Below are positions 32,560 through 40,041 of a stretch of 41,302 bases of DNA, one piece after another. The notes under the pieces are model-generated. The model saw nothing but the letters and a program-made list of their open reading frames with translations, was not told the origin of the DNA and ran no database searches. Source of the stretch: Clostridiales bacterium (GTDB taxonomy: Bacteria; Bacillota; Clostridia; Oscillospirales; Oscillospiraceae). The stretch lies in NCBI GenBank assembly GCA_020860575.1, contig JAJBUB010000102.1, forward strand, positions 1 to 41,302, read 5' to 3'. Every line of letters begins with the position of its first letter. Within the stretch, counting starts at the first letter, position 1. Made by a program: the position numbers and the translations under genes.

Positions 32560-33917
32560 TCGGAGGCCTGCTGCAGCAGAGGGTCCACCTTGTTCCGCAG
32601 CTCCCGGCGGGTGGCGGTGACGCTGTAGATCACCGCGGCCACCTCCGAGACCCACATGGCGTACCAGGTGTAGTTGATGCCCAGGTAGTTGGTCAGCAGC
32701 CAGACCAGGGGAACCAGAAGGACCAGCTGCCGCAGGGCGCCGCCCAGCATATTGATGACTCCGTTGCCCAGGCCGGAGGCGAAGTAGCCGCAGATAATGG
32801 TCAGGGTGGCGCAGACAAAGGTGAGGGAGATAATGCGCAGGGCGGGGACGCCCATGGCCAGCATCTCGTCGCTGGCGGAGAAGAGCAGGAGCAGCTGCCT
32901 CGGGAAGACCAGGAAAATGGCGGTGCCGATCAGGGCGAAGATCACGCCGGTGGGGATGACGATTTTCCAGGCCTGACGGATACGCTCACCGTTTCCCGCC
33001 CCGTAGTTGTAGCCTACCACGGGGATAGCCGCCTGCCCCAGCCCGTTCATGGGCATCATCAGGAAGTTTTGCAGCTTGTAATACACTCCGAAGAAGGCCA
33101 CCGCCGTGGAGGAGACCCCAATGAGTACGGCGTTCACCGCAAAGGTCATGACGCTGCCGATGGCCTGCATGACGATGGTGGGCATCCCCACCCGGTAGAT
33201 GGCGGCCACGTCCTGCCAGCTCCAGCGAAAGCCCCGGAACCGGACGTGGACAGTGGGATTTTTCCACCGGTTGAACGCCAGAGCGGCCACGGCCCCCAGG
33301 CATTGTCCGATGACAGTGGCGATGGCGGCCCCCCGGATGCCCATGGCGGGACAGCCCAACAGGCCGAAGATCATAATGGGGTCCAGGATGATGTTGACCA
33401 CCGCCCCGATGATGAGGGAGCACATGCTCAGCACCGTGTCTCCCACCGACTGGAGCAGCCGCTGCCCGTAGGTCTGGAGGAAGGTGCCGTAGCAGAACAC
33501 CACGCAGATCTCCATGTACTGGATGCACAGCTCCTGGAGCGCTTCGTCATCGGTCATGAGGGCGGCGATGGGCCGGGAGAAGAACAGGCCTACCAGGGAG
33601 AACACCGCCGCCGTAGCCAGGGTCAGCACCAGACCGGTGGTGGCGGCATGACAGGCCTCCTCCGCCTTGCCCGCCCCCACCCGCTGGGAGAGCAGGGCGT
33701 TCAGACCGACACTGGTGCCTACCGCCACGGCGATCATCAAAAACTGTACGGCGTACACCAGGGAGGTGGCGGTGAGAGCGTCCTCACTGAGCCGGGCGAC
33801 GAAGATGCTGTCCACGATGTTGTACAGCGACTGCACCAGCAGGGAGAGCATCAGGGGGACCGCCATCGTAAAGAGCAGTCGACCCATAGGCATGACGGCC
33901 ATTTTGTTTTGCTTCAT
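32556..33917 (-). CDS. MATE-family efflux transporter
   Basis: A 453-residue protein with 12 predicted membrane helices in two homologous halves. Seen: LFTMAVPLMLSLLVQSLYNIVD in helix 1, AVGTSVGLNALLSQRVGAG, the inter-repeat GMPTIVMQAIGSVMTFAVN and GLGQAAIPVVGYNYGAGN. It is predicted to export cationic drugs or metabolites using Na+ or H+. The start at 33917 (MKQNKMAVMPMGRLL) follows AGAAGG and fits family starts; the frame is open further upstream to 34004, overlapping rlmH. A hairpin separates it from rlmH. Confidence 0.93.
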   Translation of the reverse strand: MKQNKMAVMPMGRLLFTMAVPLMLSLLVQSLYNIVDSIFVARLSEDALTATSLVYAVQFLMIAVAVGTSVGLNALLSQRVGAGKAEEACHAATTGLVLTLATAAVFSLVGLFFSRPIAALMTDDEALQELCIQYMEICVVFCYGTFLQTYGQRLLQSVGDTVLSMCSLIIGAVVNIILDPIMIFGLLGCPAMGIRGAAIATVIGQCLGAVAALAFNRWKNPTVHVRFRGFRWSWQDVAAIYRVGMPTIVMQAIGSVMTFAVNAVLIGVSSTAVAFFGVYYKLQNFLMMPMNGLGQAAIPVVGYNYGAGNGERIRQAWKIVIPTGVIFALIGTAIFLVFPRQLLLLFSASDEMLAMGVPALRIISLTFVCATLTIICGYFASGLGNGVINMLGGALRQLVLLVPLVWLLTNYLGINYTWYAMWVSEVAAVIYSVTATRRELRNKVDPLLQQASD

Positions 33918-33947
33918 CTCTGAAATACCTTCTATTCCTAATATTCT

Positions 33948-33970
33948 GGCGGGGAGTATCTCTCCCCGCC
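33948..33970. terminator. Hairpin between rlmH and the MATE gene
   Basis: A perfect 9-bp stem GGCGGGGAG/CTCCCCGCC with a 5-nt loop and no T tract on either side. It may be a weak terminator or an mRNA processing/stability element within one operon. Confidence 0.5.
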
Positions 33971-33978
33971 TGGCTTGG

Positions 33979-34461
33979 TCACTTATGATACCGGGTCCCG
34001 GCATTGATCTGGAACGCCCGGTAGATCTGCTCCAGCAGCATCACACGGGCCAGGTGGTGGGGAAAGGTCATCTCCGACATGGAGAGACGGAACAGGCCCC
34101 GCTCCTTGACAGAGGGATGCAGCCCGAAGGAGCCGCCGATGACGAAGACCACGCTGCTGCCCCCCTGGACGGCCCACCGCTCCAGAGAGCGGGCCAGCTC
34201 CGGACTGGAGAGCTGTTTCCCCTCCACGCACAGGGGGACAAGGGCCGCACCCTTGGGGATACGCTCCAGGATCAGCTTTGCCTCCTGGGCCAGCGCCTGG
34301 TCGATCTGTCCCTGGGTGGGCCGGTCGGGGAGACGGCTCTCCGGCAGCTCTGTCAGGCTGAGACGGCACAGACCGCTCAGCCGCTTGCGGTATTCCTCCA
34401 CCGCTGCCAGATAAAAAGGCTCCTTCAGCTTGCCCACGCAGAGCAGGGTGACAGAGATCAT
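33979..34461 (-). CDS. rlmH: 23S rRNA pseudouridine(1915) N3-methyltransferase
   Basis: A 160-residue SPOUT methyltransferase that modifies pseudouridine 1915 in helix 69. Seen: the N-terminal VTLLCVGKLKEPFYLAAVEEY, the AdoMet-binding knot VVFVIGGSFGLHPSVKER and the C-terminal SMSEMTFPHHLARVMLLEQI, then YRAFQINAGTRYHK, which is nearly invariant in the family. ATG at 34461 follows AAAGGAGG. It sits 12 nt downstream of the YycJ-type hydrolase gene, an association seen in many Firmicutes. Confidence 0.97.
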   Translation of the reverse strand: MISVTLLCVGKLKEPFYLAAVEEYRKRLSGLCRLSLTELPESRLPDRPTQGQIDQALAQEAKLILERIPKGAALVPLCVEGKQLSSPELARSLERWAVQGGSSVVFVIGGSFGLHPSVKERGLFRLSMSEMTFPHHLARVMLLEQIYRAFQINAGTRYHK

Positions 34462-34473
34462 GACCGGCCTCCT

Positions 34474-35253
34474 TTACGCCTCAAACGGCCCGTCCAGCGC
34501 ATCCCGGGGGGCGACGTACAGCCGGGTGTGGGAGCAGCCCGCCCGCTCCAGCATGGCGGATACCACCGAGCGGGCCTTCTCCGGGGTGTTGTTCTCTTTG
34601 CTCAGATGGCCCAGGATCAGCGTCCCCGTCCCGGAGCGGGCCAGCCGGACCGCCAGCGCGCCTCCCATCTCGTTGGAGAGGTGGCCGTGGTCCCCCAGGA
34701 TACGGGCCTGGAGGGCGGGGGGATAGGGGCCGGAGCGGAGCCATTCTACATCGTGGTTGGCCTCTACCAGCGCCAGATCTACCCCGTCCAGCGCCTCCAG
34801 CACCTCCGGGGCCAGCCAGCCCAGGTCAGTGACCACCGCCGCCCGACGCCCGCCCCCGGAGAGGCGATAGCCCACGCTCCCGGGGGAGTCGTGAGGGGTG
34901 GCGAAGGGCCGGACGGTCAGCTCACCGATGACAGCTTCCTCTCCCGGCTCCAGTATGTACAGCGCCTCCGGCGGGAGACTGGGAATGCGGCGAAGCAGCT
35001 CGTCTCCCGCTGCCCGGGTGGCATAGACGGGGATCGGGCGGCTTTTCAGCAGGATGTTCAGACCGGAGATGTGGTCGGAGTGGGTGTGGGTCACCAGGAT
35101 GCCGCTCAAATCCGCCGGCGTCCGGCCGGTCTGGGCCAGACGGGTGGTGATCTTCCGGCAGGAGATGCCGGCGTCCACCAGGAGAGAGGTGTTCCCCTGA
35201 ATGCAGAGGGTGCTGTTTCCCGAGGAACCGCTGGCCAATGTGTACAGCTGCAA
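34474..35253 (-). CDS. walJ: MBL-fold metallo-hydrolase, YycJ/WalJ family
   Basis: A 259-residue beta-lactamase-fold hydrolase. The start LQLYTLASGSSGNSTLC is the family's opening. The metal site THTHSDH is present, with further ligands in AVVTDLGWL, VEANHD and LGHLSKENN. Family members are implicated in linking cell division with DNA replication/repair in Firmicutes; the substrate is probably nucleic acid, unproven. TTG at 35253 is chosen as start: GAAAGGGG lies 9 nt upstream and conservation begins there. An ATG at 35325 would add a non-conserved, Pro/Ala-rich leader. Confidence 0.88.
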   Translation of the reverse strand: MQLYTLASGSSGNSTLCIQGNTSLLVDAGISCRKITTRLAQTGRTPADLSGILVTHTHSDHISGLNILLKSRPIPVYATRAAGDELLRRIPSLPPEALYILEPGEEAVIGELTVRPFATPHDSPGSVGYRLSGGGRRAAVVTDLGWLAPEVLEALDGVDLALVEANHDVEWLRSGPYPPALQARILGDHGHLSNEMGGALAVRLARSGTGTLILGHLSKENNTPEKARSVVSAMLERAGCSHTRLYVAPRDALDGPFEA

Positions 35254-35370
35254 GCTGCGACGCCCCTTTCTGTCTGTGGGATACCGCAACAACGCCGCAG
35301 GGGCGGCCGGAGTCTCAGCTGCCACTGCGGTGTCGTTTCGTTGATGAAGTTATGTGGGTGAGCGGACTAC

Positions 35371-36669
35371 TCAGCCCACCCGGTTTTCCCGGCGGGCGTT
35401 CTCATCGGGATAGTCCACCAGTCGGATGTCCGCGCCCAGGCCCTGGAGCTTTTCCACGATGTTCTCATAGCCCCGCTCGATATAGTGGATGCGGCTGATC
35501 TCCGTGGTACCCACGGCGGCCAGACCGGCCACCACCATGGCAGCGCCTGCCCGGAGGTCGCAGGCCTGGAGATGCGCCCCGGTGAGCCGGGGGACCCCCT
35601 CGATGACGGCTACCTTGCCGTCCACCTGGATGTGCGCCCCCATCCGGCGGAACTCGGTGACATAGCGATACCGGTTTTCCCAGATGCCCTCGTTGATGAT
35701 GCTGGTCCCCTCTGCGATGCAGAGACAGGCGGAGACCTGGGGCTGCATATCCGTGGGGAAACCGGGGTAGGGCATGGTCTTGATGTTGACCCGCTTCAGC
35801 CTGCCGGTGCGGGAGATGCGGACGGCGTCCCCCATCTCCTCCACCTGCGCGCCCATCTCCACCAGCTTGGCGGTGATGCAGTCCAGGTGCTTGGGGATGA
35901 CGTTCTGAATGACCACATCTCCGCCTGCGGCGGTGACGGCGGCCATATAGGTCCCCGCCTCGATCTGGTCAGGGATGATGGAGTAATATCCGCCGTGGAG
36001 ATGGCGCACGCCCCGGATGCGGATCACATCTGTCCCCGCGCCCATAATGTCCGCTCCCATGGAGTTGAGGAAGTTGGCCAGGTCGACGATGTGCGGCTCC
36101 TTGGCGGCGTTTTCGATGACGGTGAGGCCCTCCGACCGGGCGGCGGCCAGCATGGTGTTCATGGTAGCCCCCACCGAGGCCTGGTCCATATAGATGGTGG
36201 CCCCGTGCAACCCCTGCTCCGGAGCGGTGGCGTGGACATAGCCGCCGATGACGTCTACCTTTGCCCCCAGCGCCTGAAAGCTGCGGATGTGGAAATCAAT
36301 GGGCCGGGTACCCAGGTCGCAGCCGCCGGGCATGGAAACGACCGCCTGACCAAAGCGACCCAGCAGCGCGCCGATCAGGTAGTAGGAGGCCCGCATCTGG
36401 CGGGACAGCTCGTCCGGCACAACGCTGCTGGTGATATGGCGGCAGTCGATTTGAACCATATGTTTGTTGACCAGCCGGACATCCGCCCCCAGCTCCTTCA
36501 AAATACGGAGAATCAGGGTGACGTCACTGATCTGAGGGATGTTGTCGATCTGGCACACCCCCTCCACCAGAAGGGCGGCGGGGATGATCGCTACAGCGGC
36601 GTTTTTTGCGCCGCTGATCTCAACGGAACCATAGAGGGGCTTGTTGCCATTGATCACATATTTTTGCAA
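35371..36669 (-). CDS. murA: UDP-N-acetylglucosamine 1-carboxyvinyltransferase
   Basis: The first committed enzyme of peptidoglycan synthesis, 432 residues. Seen: QKYVINGNKPLYGSVEISGA followed by KNAAVAIIPAALL, RQMRASYYLIGALL, the PEP-binding/fosfomycin-target cysteine loop MPGGCDLGTRPIDFHI and PYPGFPTDMQPQ. TTG at 36669 is preferred: GAAGGTG lies 5-6 nt upstream and family starts (MQKYVI...) match. A GTG at 36678 would add three residues and overlap the ribosome site. Firmicutes often carry two MurA paralogues; which one this is cannot be told here. Transcribed with a leader of about 130 nt. Confidence 0.95.
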   Translation of the reverse strand: MQKYVINGNKPLYGSVEISGAKNAAVAIIPAALLVEGVCQIDNIPQISDVTLILRILKELGADVRLVNKHMVQIDCRHITSSVVPDELSRQMRASYYLIGALLGRFGQAVVSMPGGCDLGTRPIDFHIRSFQALGAKVDVIGGYVHATAPEQGLHGATIYMDQASVGATMNTMLAAARSEGLTVIENAAKEPHIVDLANFLNSMGADIMGAGTDVIRIRGVRHLHGGYYSIIPDQIEAGTYMAAVTAAGGDVVIQNVIPKHLDCITAKLVEMGAQVEEMGDAVRISRTGRLKRVNIKTMPYPGFPTDMQPQVSACLCIAEGTSIINEGIWENRYRYVTEFRRMGAHIQVDGKVAVIEGVPRLTGAHLQACDLRAGAAMVVAGLAAVGTTEISRIHYIERGYENIVEKLQGLGADIRLVDYPDENARRENRVG

Positions 36670-36801
36670 AGGTGACACCTTCTTTGCCCAGGATAAGCGT
36701 CCCCCAGGGGGACATAATCAGGAAACCGGGAGAGCCGTCAACCGCCCTGAAAAAGCGGGAGTCCCGTCACCGGAAGAGGACTTTCTATGACTTTTTGGGA
36801 A
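36670..36801 (-). promoter_or_regulatory. murA leader with short hairpins
   Basis: About 130 nt of untranslated leader. It contains the near-perfect palindrome GTCCCCC-A-GGGGGAC (36699-36713) about 30 nt before the start codon. No known riboswitch pattern is seen. The hairpin could limit translation or be incidental. Confidence 0.4.
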
Positions 36802-36808
36802 CAGGCAT

Positions 36809-36837
36809 AGTATAACACCGGTTTACAATAAAATCAA
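36809..36837 (-). promoter_or_regulatory. SigA-type promoter for murA
   Basis: Minus strand TTGATT (36832-36837), 17-nt spacer, TATACT (36809-36814). Confidence 0.7.
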
Positions 36838-37097
36838 AGGCAAAATCGGAAAATTCTGGAGGGAGCATCGGAAGGGACAGGAAAAATCGAAATGATTTCG
36901 GGGGAAAACACGGAGAAAGATAACGAATTTGTAAAAATTATAACAAATTGTGAAAAATTCGTCAAAAGTGAGAAAATTTTCAGCGCGGTATCAGGAAGAC
37001 CCTCCCAAATGAAAATTTGTAGAACAAATGTGCCATTTTTGAGTGGAAAACGAACAGATGTTTCATTCCTGACTTTTTGAGCGATCAGCTCGGGACG
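36838..37097. other. AT-rich non-coding region with inverted repeats
   Basis: Strikingly AT-rich against a GC-rich background and without a convincing gene, forming most of the 488-nt gap between murA and yebC. Inverted repeats: AATTTGT...ACAAATT (about 36927-36950) nested within ACGAATTT...AAATTCGT, and ATTTGT-AGA-ACAAAT (37016-37030). A 62-codon open frame at 36892-37080 has no ribosome site and atypical composition, so I do not call it. Candidates are an operator cluster, a small RNA or a transferred fragment. Confidence 0.5.
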
Positions 37098-37135
37098 AAA
37101 AAAGCCGTCCGGGAACAGCTCCGTTCCCGGACGGC
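37098..37135 (-). terminator. Terminator of yebC
   Basis: A perfect 13-bp stem (37104-37116 with 37123-37135) followed on the minus strand by T6. It lies about 25 nt past the yebC stop. Confidence 0.92.
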
Positions 37136-37157
37136 GGTGTGTTAGGAAGGGGGGTGC

Positions 37158-37892
37158 TTACTCCTGCTCCCAGTTGTGCCAGACGTTCTGTACGTCGTCG
37201 TCCTCCTCCAGCAGCTCGATCATCCGCTCCATGTTGCGGATGTCCTTCTCACTGGTGAGCTTGACATAATTCTGGGGGACCATCTCCACCTGGGCGCTGT
37301 CGAAGGCATAGCCCGCGGCCTCCAGCGCCTCGGTGACGTCGGAGAGGTTGTCGGTGCCGGTGTAGACCACGAAGACGCCGTTGTCCACCTCCATGTCGTC
37401 CGCCCCGGCCTCCAGGGCGTCCATCATGACGGTCTCCTCGTCCAGCTCCTCGTCGTCGTTGTTGAGCACGATGACGCCCTTGCGGTCAAAGCTCCAGGAG
37501 ACGCAGCCGGTGGCGCCCAGGTTGCCGTTATACTTGTCAAAAATGTGCCGGACGTTGGGGGCAGTGCGGTTCCGGTTGTCGGTCAGGGCCTCCACAATGA
37601 CGGCCACGCCGGAGGGACCGTAGCCCTCATAGACCACGTCTTCATAGTTATCCGTGTTGCCGGCGGACAGGGCGCGGTCGATGGTGCGCTTGATGTTGTC
37701 CTTGGGCATATTCACCGCCTTGGCCTTGGCGATGACGGCGGCCAGCTTGGAGTTGCTCTTGGGGTCGCCGGAGCCGCCCATCTTGACGGCCACGATCATC
37801 TCACGGGCGATCTTGGTGAACGCCTGAGAACGCTTGGCGTCGGCTGCGCCCTTGGTCTTCTGAATGTTATTCCACTTGGAATGTCCGGACAT
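37158..37892 (-). CDS. yebC: YebC/TACO1-family protein
   Basis: A 244-residue cytosolic protein. The start MSGHSKWNNIQKTKGAADAK, then AFTKIAREMIVAVKMGGSGD, KAKAVNMPKDNIKRTIDRAL and YEGYGPSGVAVIVEALTDN are the family's signature blocks. Members act as DNA-binding regulators (PmpR-like) or, in other lineages, as factors that help ribosomes translate difficult sequences such as polyproline; which applies here is not known. ATG at 37892 follows AGGAAGG. Single-gene transcript. Confidence 0.95.
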   Translation of the reverse strand: MSGHSKWNNIQKTKGAADAKRSQAFTKIAREMIVAVKMGGSGDPKSNSKLAAVIAKAKAVNMPKDNIKRTIDRALSAGNTDNYEDVVYEGYGPSGVAVIVEALTDNRNRTAPNVRHIFDKYNGNLGATGCVSWSFDRKGVIVLNNDDEELDEETVMMDALEAGADDMEVDNGVFVVYTGTDNLSDVTEALEAAGYAFDSAQVEMVPQNYVKLTSEKDIRNMERMIELLEEDDDVQNVWHNWEQE

Positions 37893-37946
37893 ATACGATC
37901 TTCCTTCCTGAACGGTAAATGCTGATGTATCCGCATAATCGCTGTT

Positions 37947-37975
37947 ACTATATCACCTTTCCCGGCAGTTGACAA
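37947..37975 (-). promoter_or_regulatory. SigA-type promoter for yebC
   Basis: Minus strand TTGTCA (37970-37975), 17-nt spacer, TATAGT (37947-37952). Confidence 0.8.
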
Positions 37976-38005
37976 GGGCCGGAGGCGAGATTTTTCAGGA
38001 TACCG

Positions 38006-38027
38006 CCCCGGGGAAACTTCCCCGGGG
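38006..38027. repeat. 22-nt near-perfect palindrome between divergent promoters
   Basis: CCCCGGGGAA-AC-TTCCCCGGGG. It lies between the yebC promoter and the promoter of the anchored protein, immediately upstream of the latter's -35 box. It might be a regulator-binding site or a hairpin. Confidence 0.55.
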
Positions 38028-38034
38028 GGATTTA

Positions 38035-38063
38035 TTGACGTAGGGACGAAATTAGGGTATAGT
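38035..38063 (+). promoter_or_regulatory. SigA-type promoter for the anchored extracytoplasmic protein
   Basis: TTGACG (38035-38040), 17-nt spacer, TATAGT (38058-38063). Confidence 0.8.
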
Positions 38064-38119
38064 ATGGTAAAATAGACAGAAACATCCCGGAACCGACAGG
38101 CCGGGGGAGGGATACTCCT

Positions 38120-38986
38120 ATGAAAAAGAAAAGACATATCGGGCTGTGGCTGCTGCTGGCGCTGATCGTGGCGGCGGTGCTGGTGGTGGTCGTGGCAGGC
38201 AAATCGCTCCCGGTCTCCTATGGGACCAAGACCACGCTGACTGTCAGCGAGGAGGACGAGGGCTATGACGCCTATCTGGCGGCCCAAACCCTCTGCTCCG
38301 AGCTGCGGGCCAACTGCGAGACCTACTGGAACGGCAAGTGGCCGGACTGGTACGGCGGCATGGACGTGGTGGAGAACGAGGGGGAGTACCTGGTCAACGC
38401 CTATCTGACCGAGGACACGGAGGAGCACCGGAGCGAGATCAACGAGGCCGCCGGAGAGCAGATCCGGGCCTTTACCGCGACCAGCGTCTCCTGGAACTCC
38501 CTGGTGAGTACCCTGGACGCCATCGACGCCGTCCCCCTCCTGTCTACGGAGGGGATGGGGATCAACATCGCCACCCACACTGTCCGGGTGTATCTGACCC
38601 ATGAGGACCTGCTGACCATGGCCCTCATCAACCTTGTGGACACGGAGGGCAACGCCCACATCGTCATCATCCCCGCCAAGCCCACCATCTCCTCCGCCGT
38701 ACTGGAGGAGGACGGGACGGTGACAGTGAACCTCTCCGGCGTGGACTATGCCGCCGGGGTGATCGTGGAGATCTCCCCCGACTCCGCCTTTGAGGAATAT
38801 GTGGCGTCCCTGACCTTTGAGGGCAACGAGGCTGCCGTCATTCTCTCTGACTTCGGGGACTATCCCTCCGATGACGAGGACTACGCCGACAGCAGCGACT
38901 GGTACGTCCGGGCCAAGACCTGGATGGAGGTGGACGGCGTGACCTACGAGGGGGAGTGGAGCACCGCAAAGACGGTGAGCGACTGA
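38120..38986 (+). CDS. Membrane-anchored extracytoplasmic protein of unknown function
   Basis: A 288-residue protein. Residues 1-5 are basic, 8-26 form one hydrophobic anchor (LWLLLALIVAAVLVVVVAG), and the rest is acidic and extracytoplasmic. There is no lipobox Cys after the hydrophobic stretch, so it is an uncleaved anchor rather than a lipoprotein. The first 150 residues are mixed alpha/beta; the last 100 are beta-strand-like (from PTISSAVLEEDGTVTVNLSG to the end) and recall a fibronectin/Ig-type fold. ATG at 38120 follows GGGGGAGGG. I do not recognise the family. It is a single-gene transcript between yebC and nfnAB. Confidence 0.8.
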   Translation: MKKKRHIGLWLLLALIVAAVLVVVVAGKSLPVSYGTKTTLTVSEEDEGYDAYLAAQTLCSELRANCETYWNGKWPDWYGGMDVVENEGEYLVNAYLTEDTEEHRSEINEAAGEQIRAFTATSVSWNSLVSTLDAIDAVPLLSTEGMGINIATHTVRVYLTHEDLLTMALINLVDTEGNAHIVIIPAKPTISSAVLEEDGTVTVNLSGVDYAAGVIVEISPDSAFEEYVASLTFEGNEAAVILSDFGDYPSDDEDYADSSDWYVRAKTWMEVDGVTYEGEWSTAKTVSD

Positions 38987-39034
38987 GCGGGAAAGTAAAT
39001 TTCCCGGCAAATCCGGATAAAAACAGAAAAAGAA

Positions 39035-39063
39035 TTGCACGGACGTCATTCTTGTGCTAAACT
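39035..39063 (+). promoter_or_regulatory. Probable promoter for nfnAB
   Basis: TTGCAC (39035-39040), 17-nt spacer, TAAACT (39058-39063). A separate TTGACA (39064-39069) next to it has no -10 at proper spacing because a hairpin follows. Confidence 0.5.
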
Positions 39064-39066
39064 TGA

Positions 39067-39096
39067 CACATCCCCCGGTATTCTCCGGGGGATGTG
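39067..39096. terminator. 12-bp hairpin upstream of nfnA
   Basis: CACATCCCCCGG (39067-39078) pairs perfectly with 39085-39096, loop 6 nt, no T tract. It could end the preceding transcript or form the first structure of the nfnA leader, starting almost at the predicted transcript start. Confidence 0.5.
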
Positions 39097-39172
39097 ATAC
39101 TATCAAGTGCCATTTCTTCGGTCTGTGCGGGACCGGGAGAGAGATCATCGGGTACTTGTGGAGGGGATCATC

Positions 39173-40027
39173 GTGTACAAAATCGTTCGGAAAGAGCTGC
39201 TGAACCCCACCATCTGTCTGTTGGAGGTGGAGGCTCCCTTTGTTGCGCGGAAGGCGCAGCCGGGGCAGTTCATCATTTTGCGGATCGACGAGAAGGGGGA
39301 GCGGCTCCCCCTGACCATCGGCGGGTTCGACCGGGAGCGGGGGACCGTCACCATCATCTTCCAGCTGGTGGGCCTGACTACCCGGGCGCTGGCCAAGCTG
39401 GAGGTAGGGGACGCCCTGCTGGACTTCGTCGGGCCTCTGGGCCAGCCCACCGAGATGGAGGGGCTGAAATCCGCCTGTGTCATCGGCGGCGGTCTGGGCA
39501 CCGCCATCGCCTATCCCGTGGCCAAGGGCCTGCACGACGCCGGTGTGGAGACCGACGTCATCGTGGGCTTCCGGAACAAGGATCTGGTCATTCTGGAGCA
39601 GGAGTTTGCCGACGCCTGTGACCACTTCTACCTCATGACCGACGACGGCTCCTATGGCGAGAAGGGCTTCACCACCGCCAAGGAGAAGGAGCTGCTGGAG
39701 AGCGGCAAGCAGTATGACGTCATCATCGCCATCGGCCCGGTCCCCATGATGAAGTTCGTGGTCAAGACGGCGGAGCCGTTTGGCACCCCCTGCCGGGTGT
39801 CCCTGAACCCCATCATGATCGACGGCACCGGAATGTGCGGCGGCTGCCGGGTCACGGTGGGTGGACAGATGAAGTTCGCCTGCGTGGACGGCCCGGAGTT
39901 TGACGGCTATCAGGTGGACTTTGACGAGCTGATGAACCGGAACGCCACCTATCGCGCTCAGGAGAGCGAGAAGGAGCGGGACCATATGTGCCGGTTTGAC
40001 AAGCTGGGCCAGGAACTGATTCGGTAA
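39173..40027 (+). CDS. nfnA: NfnAB small subunit (FAD/[2Fe-2S] NADH-binding)
   Basis: A 284-residue ferredoxin-NADP reductase-like protein. The FAD-binding barrel has RLPLTIGGFDRERGTVTIIF. The NAD-binding domain begins SACVIGGGLGTAIAYPVAK. The C-terminal [2Fe-2S] ligands lie in GTGMCGGCRVTVGG and KFACVDGPEFDG. With the next gene it forms NADH-dependent reduced ferredoxin:NADP+ oxidoreductase, a cytosolic flavin-based electron-bifurcating enzyme. GTG at 39173 follows GGAGGGG and gives the family's usual start (YKIVRKELL); the open frame back to 39107 is leader. Fourteen nt separate the two genes. Sulfide dehydrogenase-like and PyrK-like proteins are related, but the partner gene settles the call. 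Confidence 0.9.
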   Translation: MYKIVRKELLNPTICLLEVEAPFVARKAQPGQFIILRIDEKGERLPLTIGGFDRERGTVTIIFQLVGLTTRALAKLEVGDALLDFVGPLGQPTEMEGLKSACVIGGGLGTAIAYPVAKGLHDAGVETDVIVGFRNKDLVILEQEFADACDHFYLMTDDGSYGEKGFTTAKEKELLESGKQYDVIIAIGPVPMMKFVVKTAEPFGTPCRVSLNPIMIDGTGMCGGCRVTVGGQMKFACVDGPEFDGYQVDFDELMNRNATYRAQESEKERDHMCRFDKLGQELIR

Positions 40028-40041
40028 GGAGGAGCGACGAC

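Noticed and set aside
36892-37080. 62-codon open frame in the AT-rich region
   Set aside because: No ribosome binding site, composition unlike the genome's genes and no recognisable sequence. Treated as non-coding.
39107-39172. Upstream start for the nfnA gene
   Set aside because: The added 22 residues are not family-like and lack a ribosome site. GTG at 39173 has GGAGGGG and fits homologues.
37796-39985. 729-codon open frame on the minus strand across yebC, the anchored protein and nfnA
   Set aside because: It lies antisense to three well-supported genes, crosses their promoters and terminators, and has low-complexity His/Gly/Val composition. A high-GC artefact.
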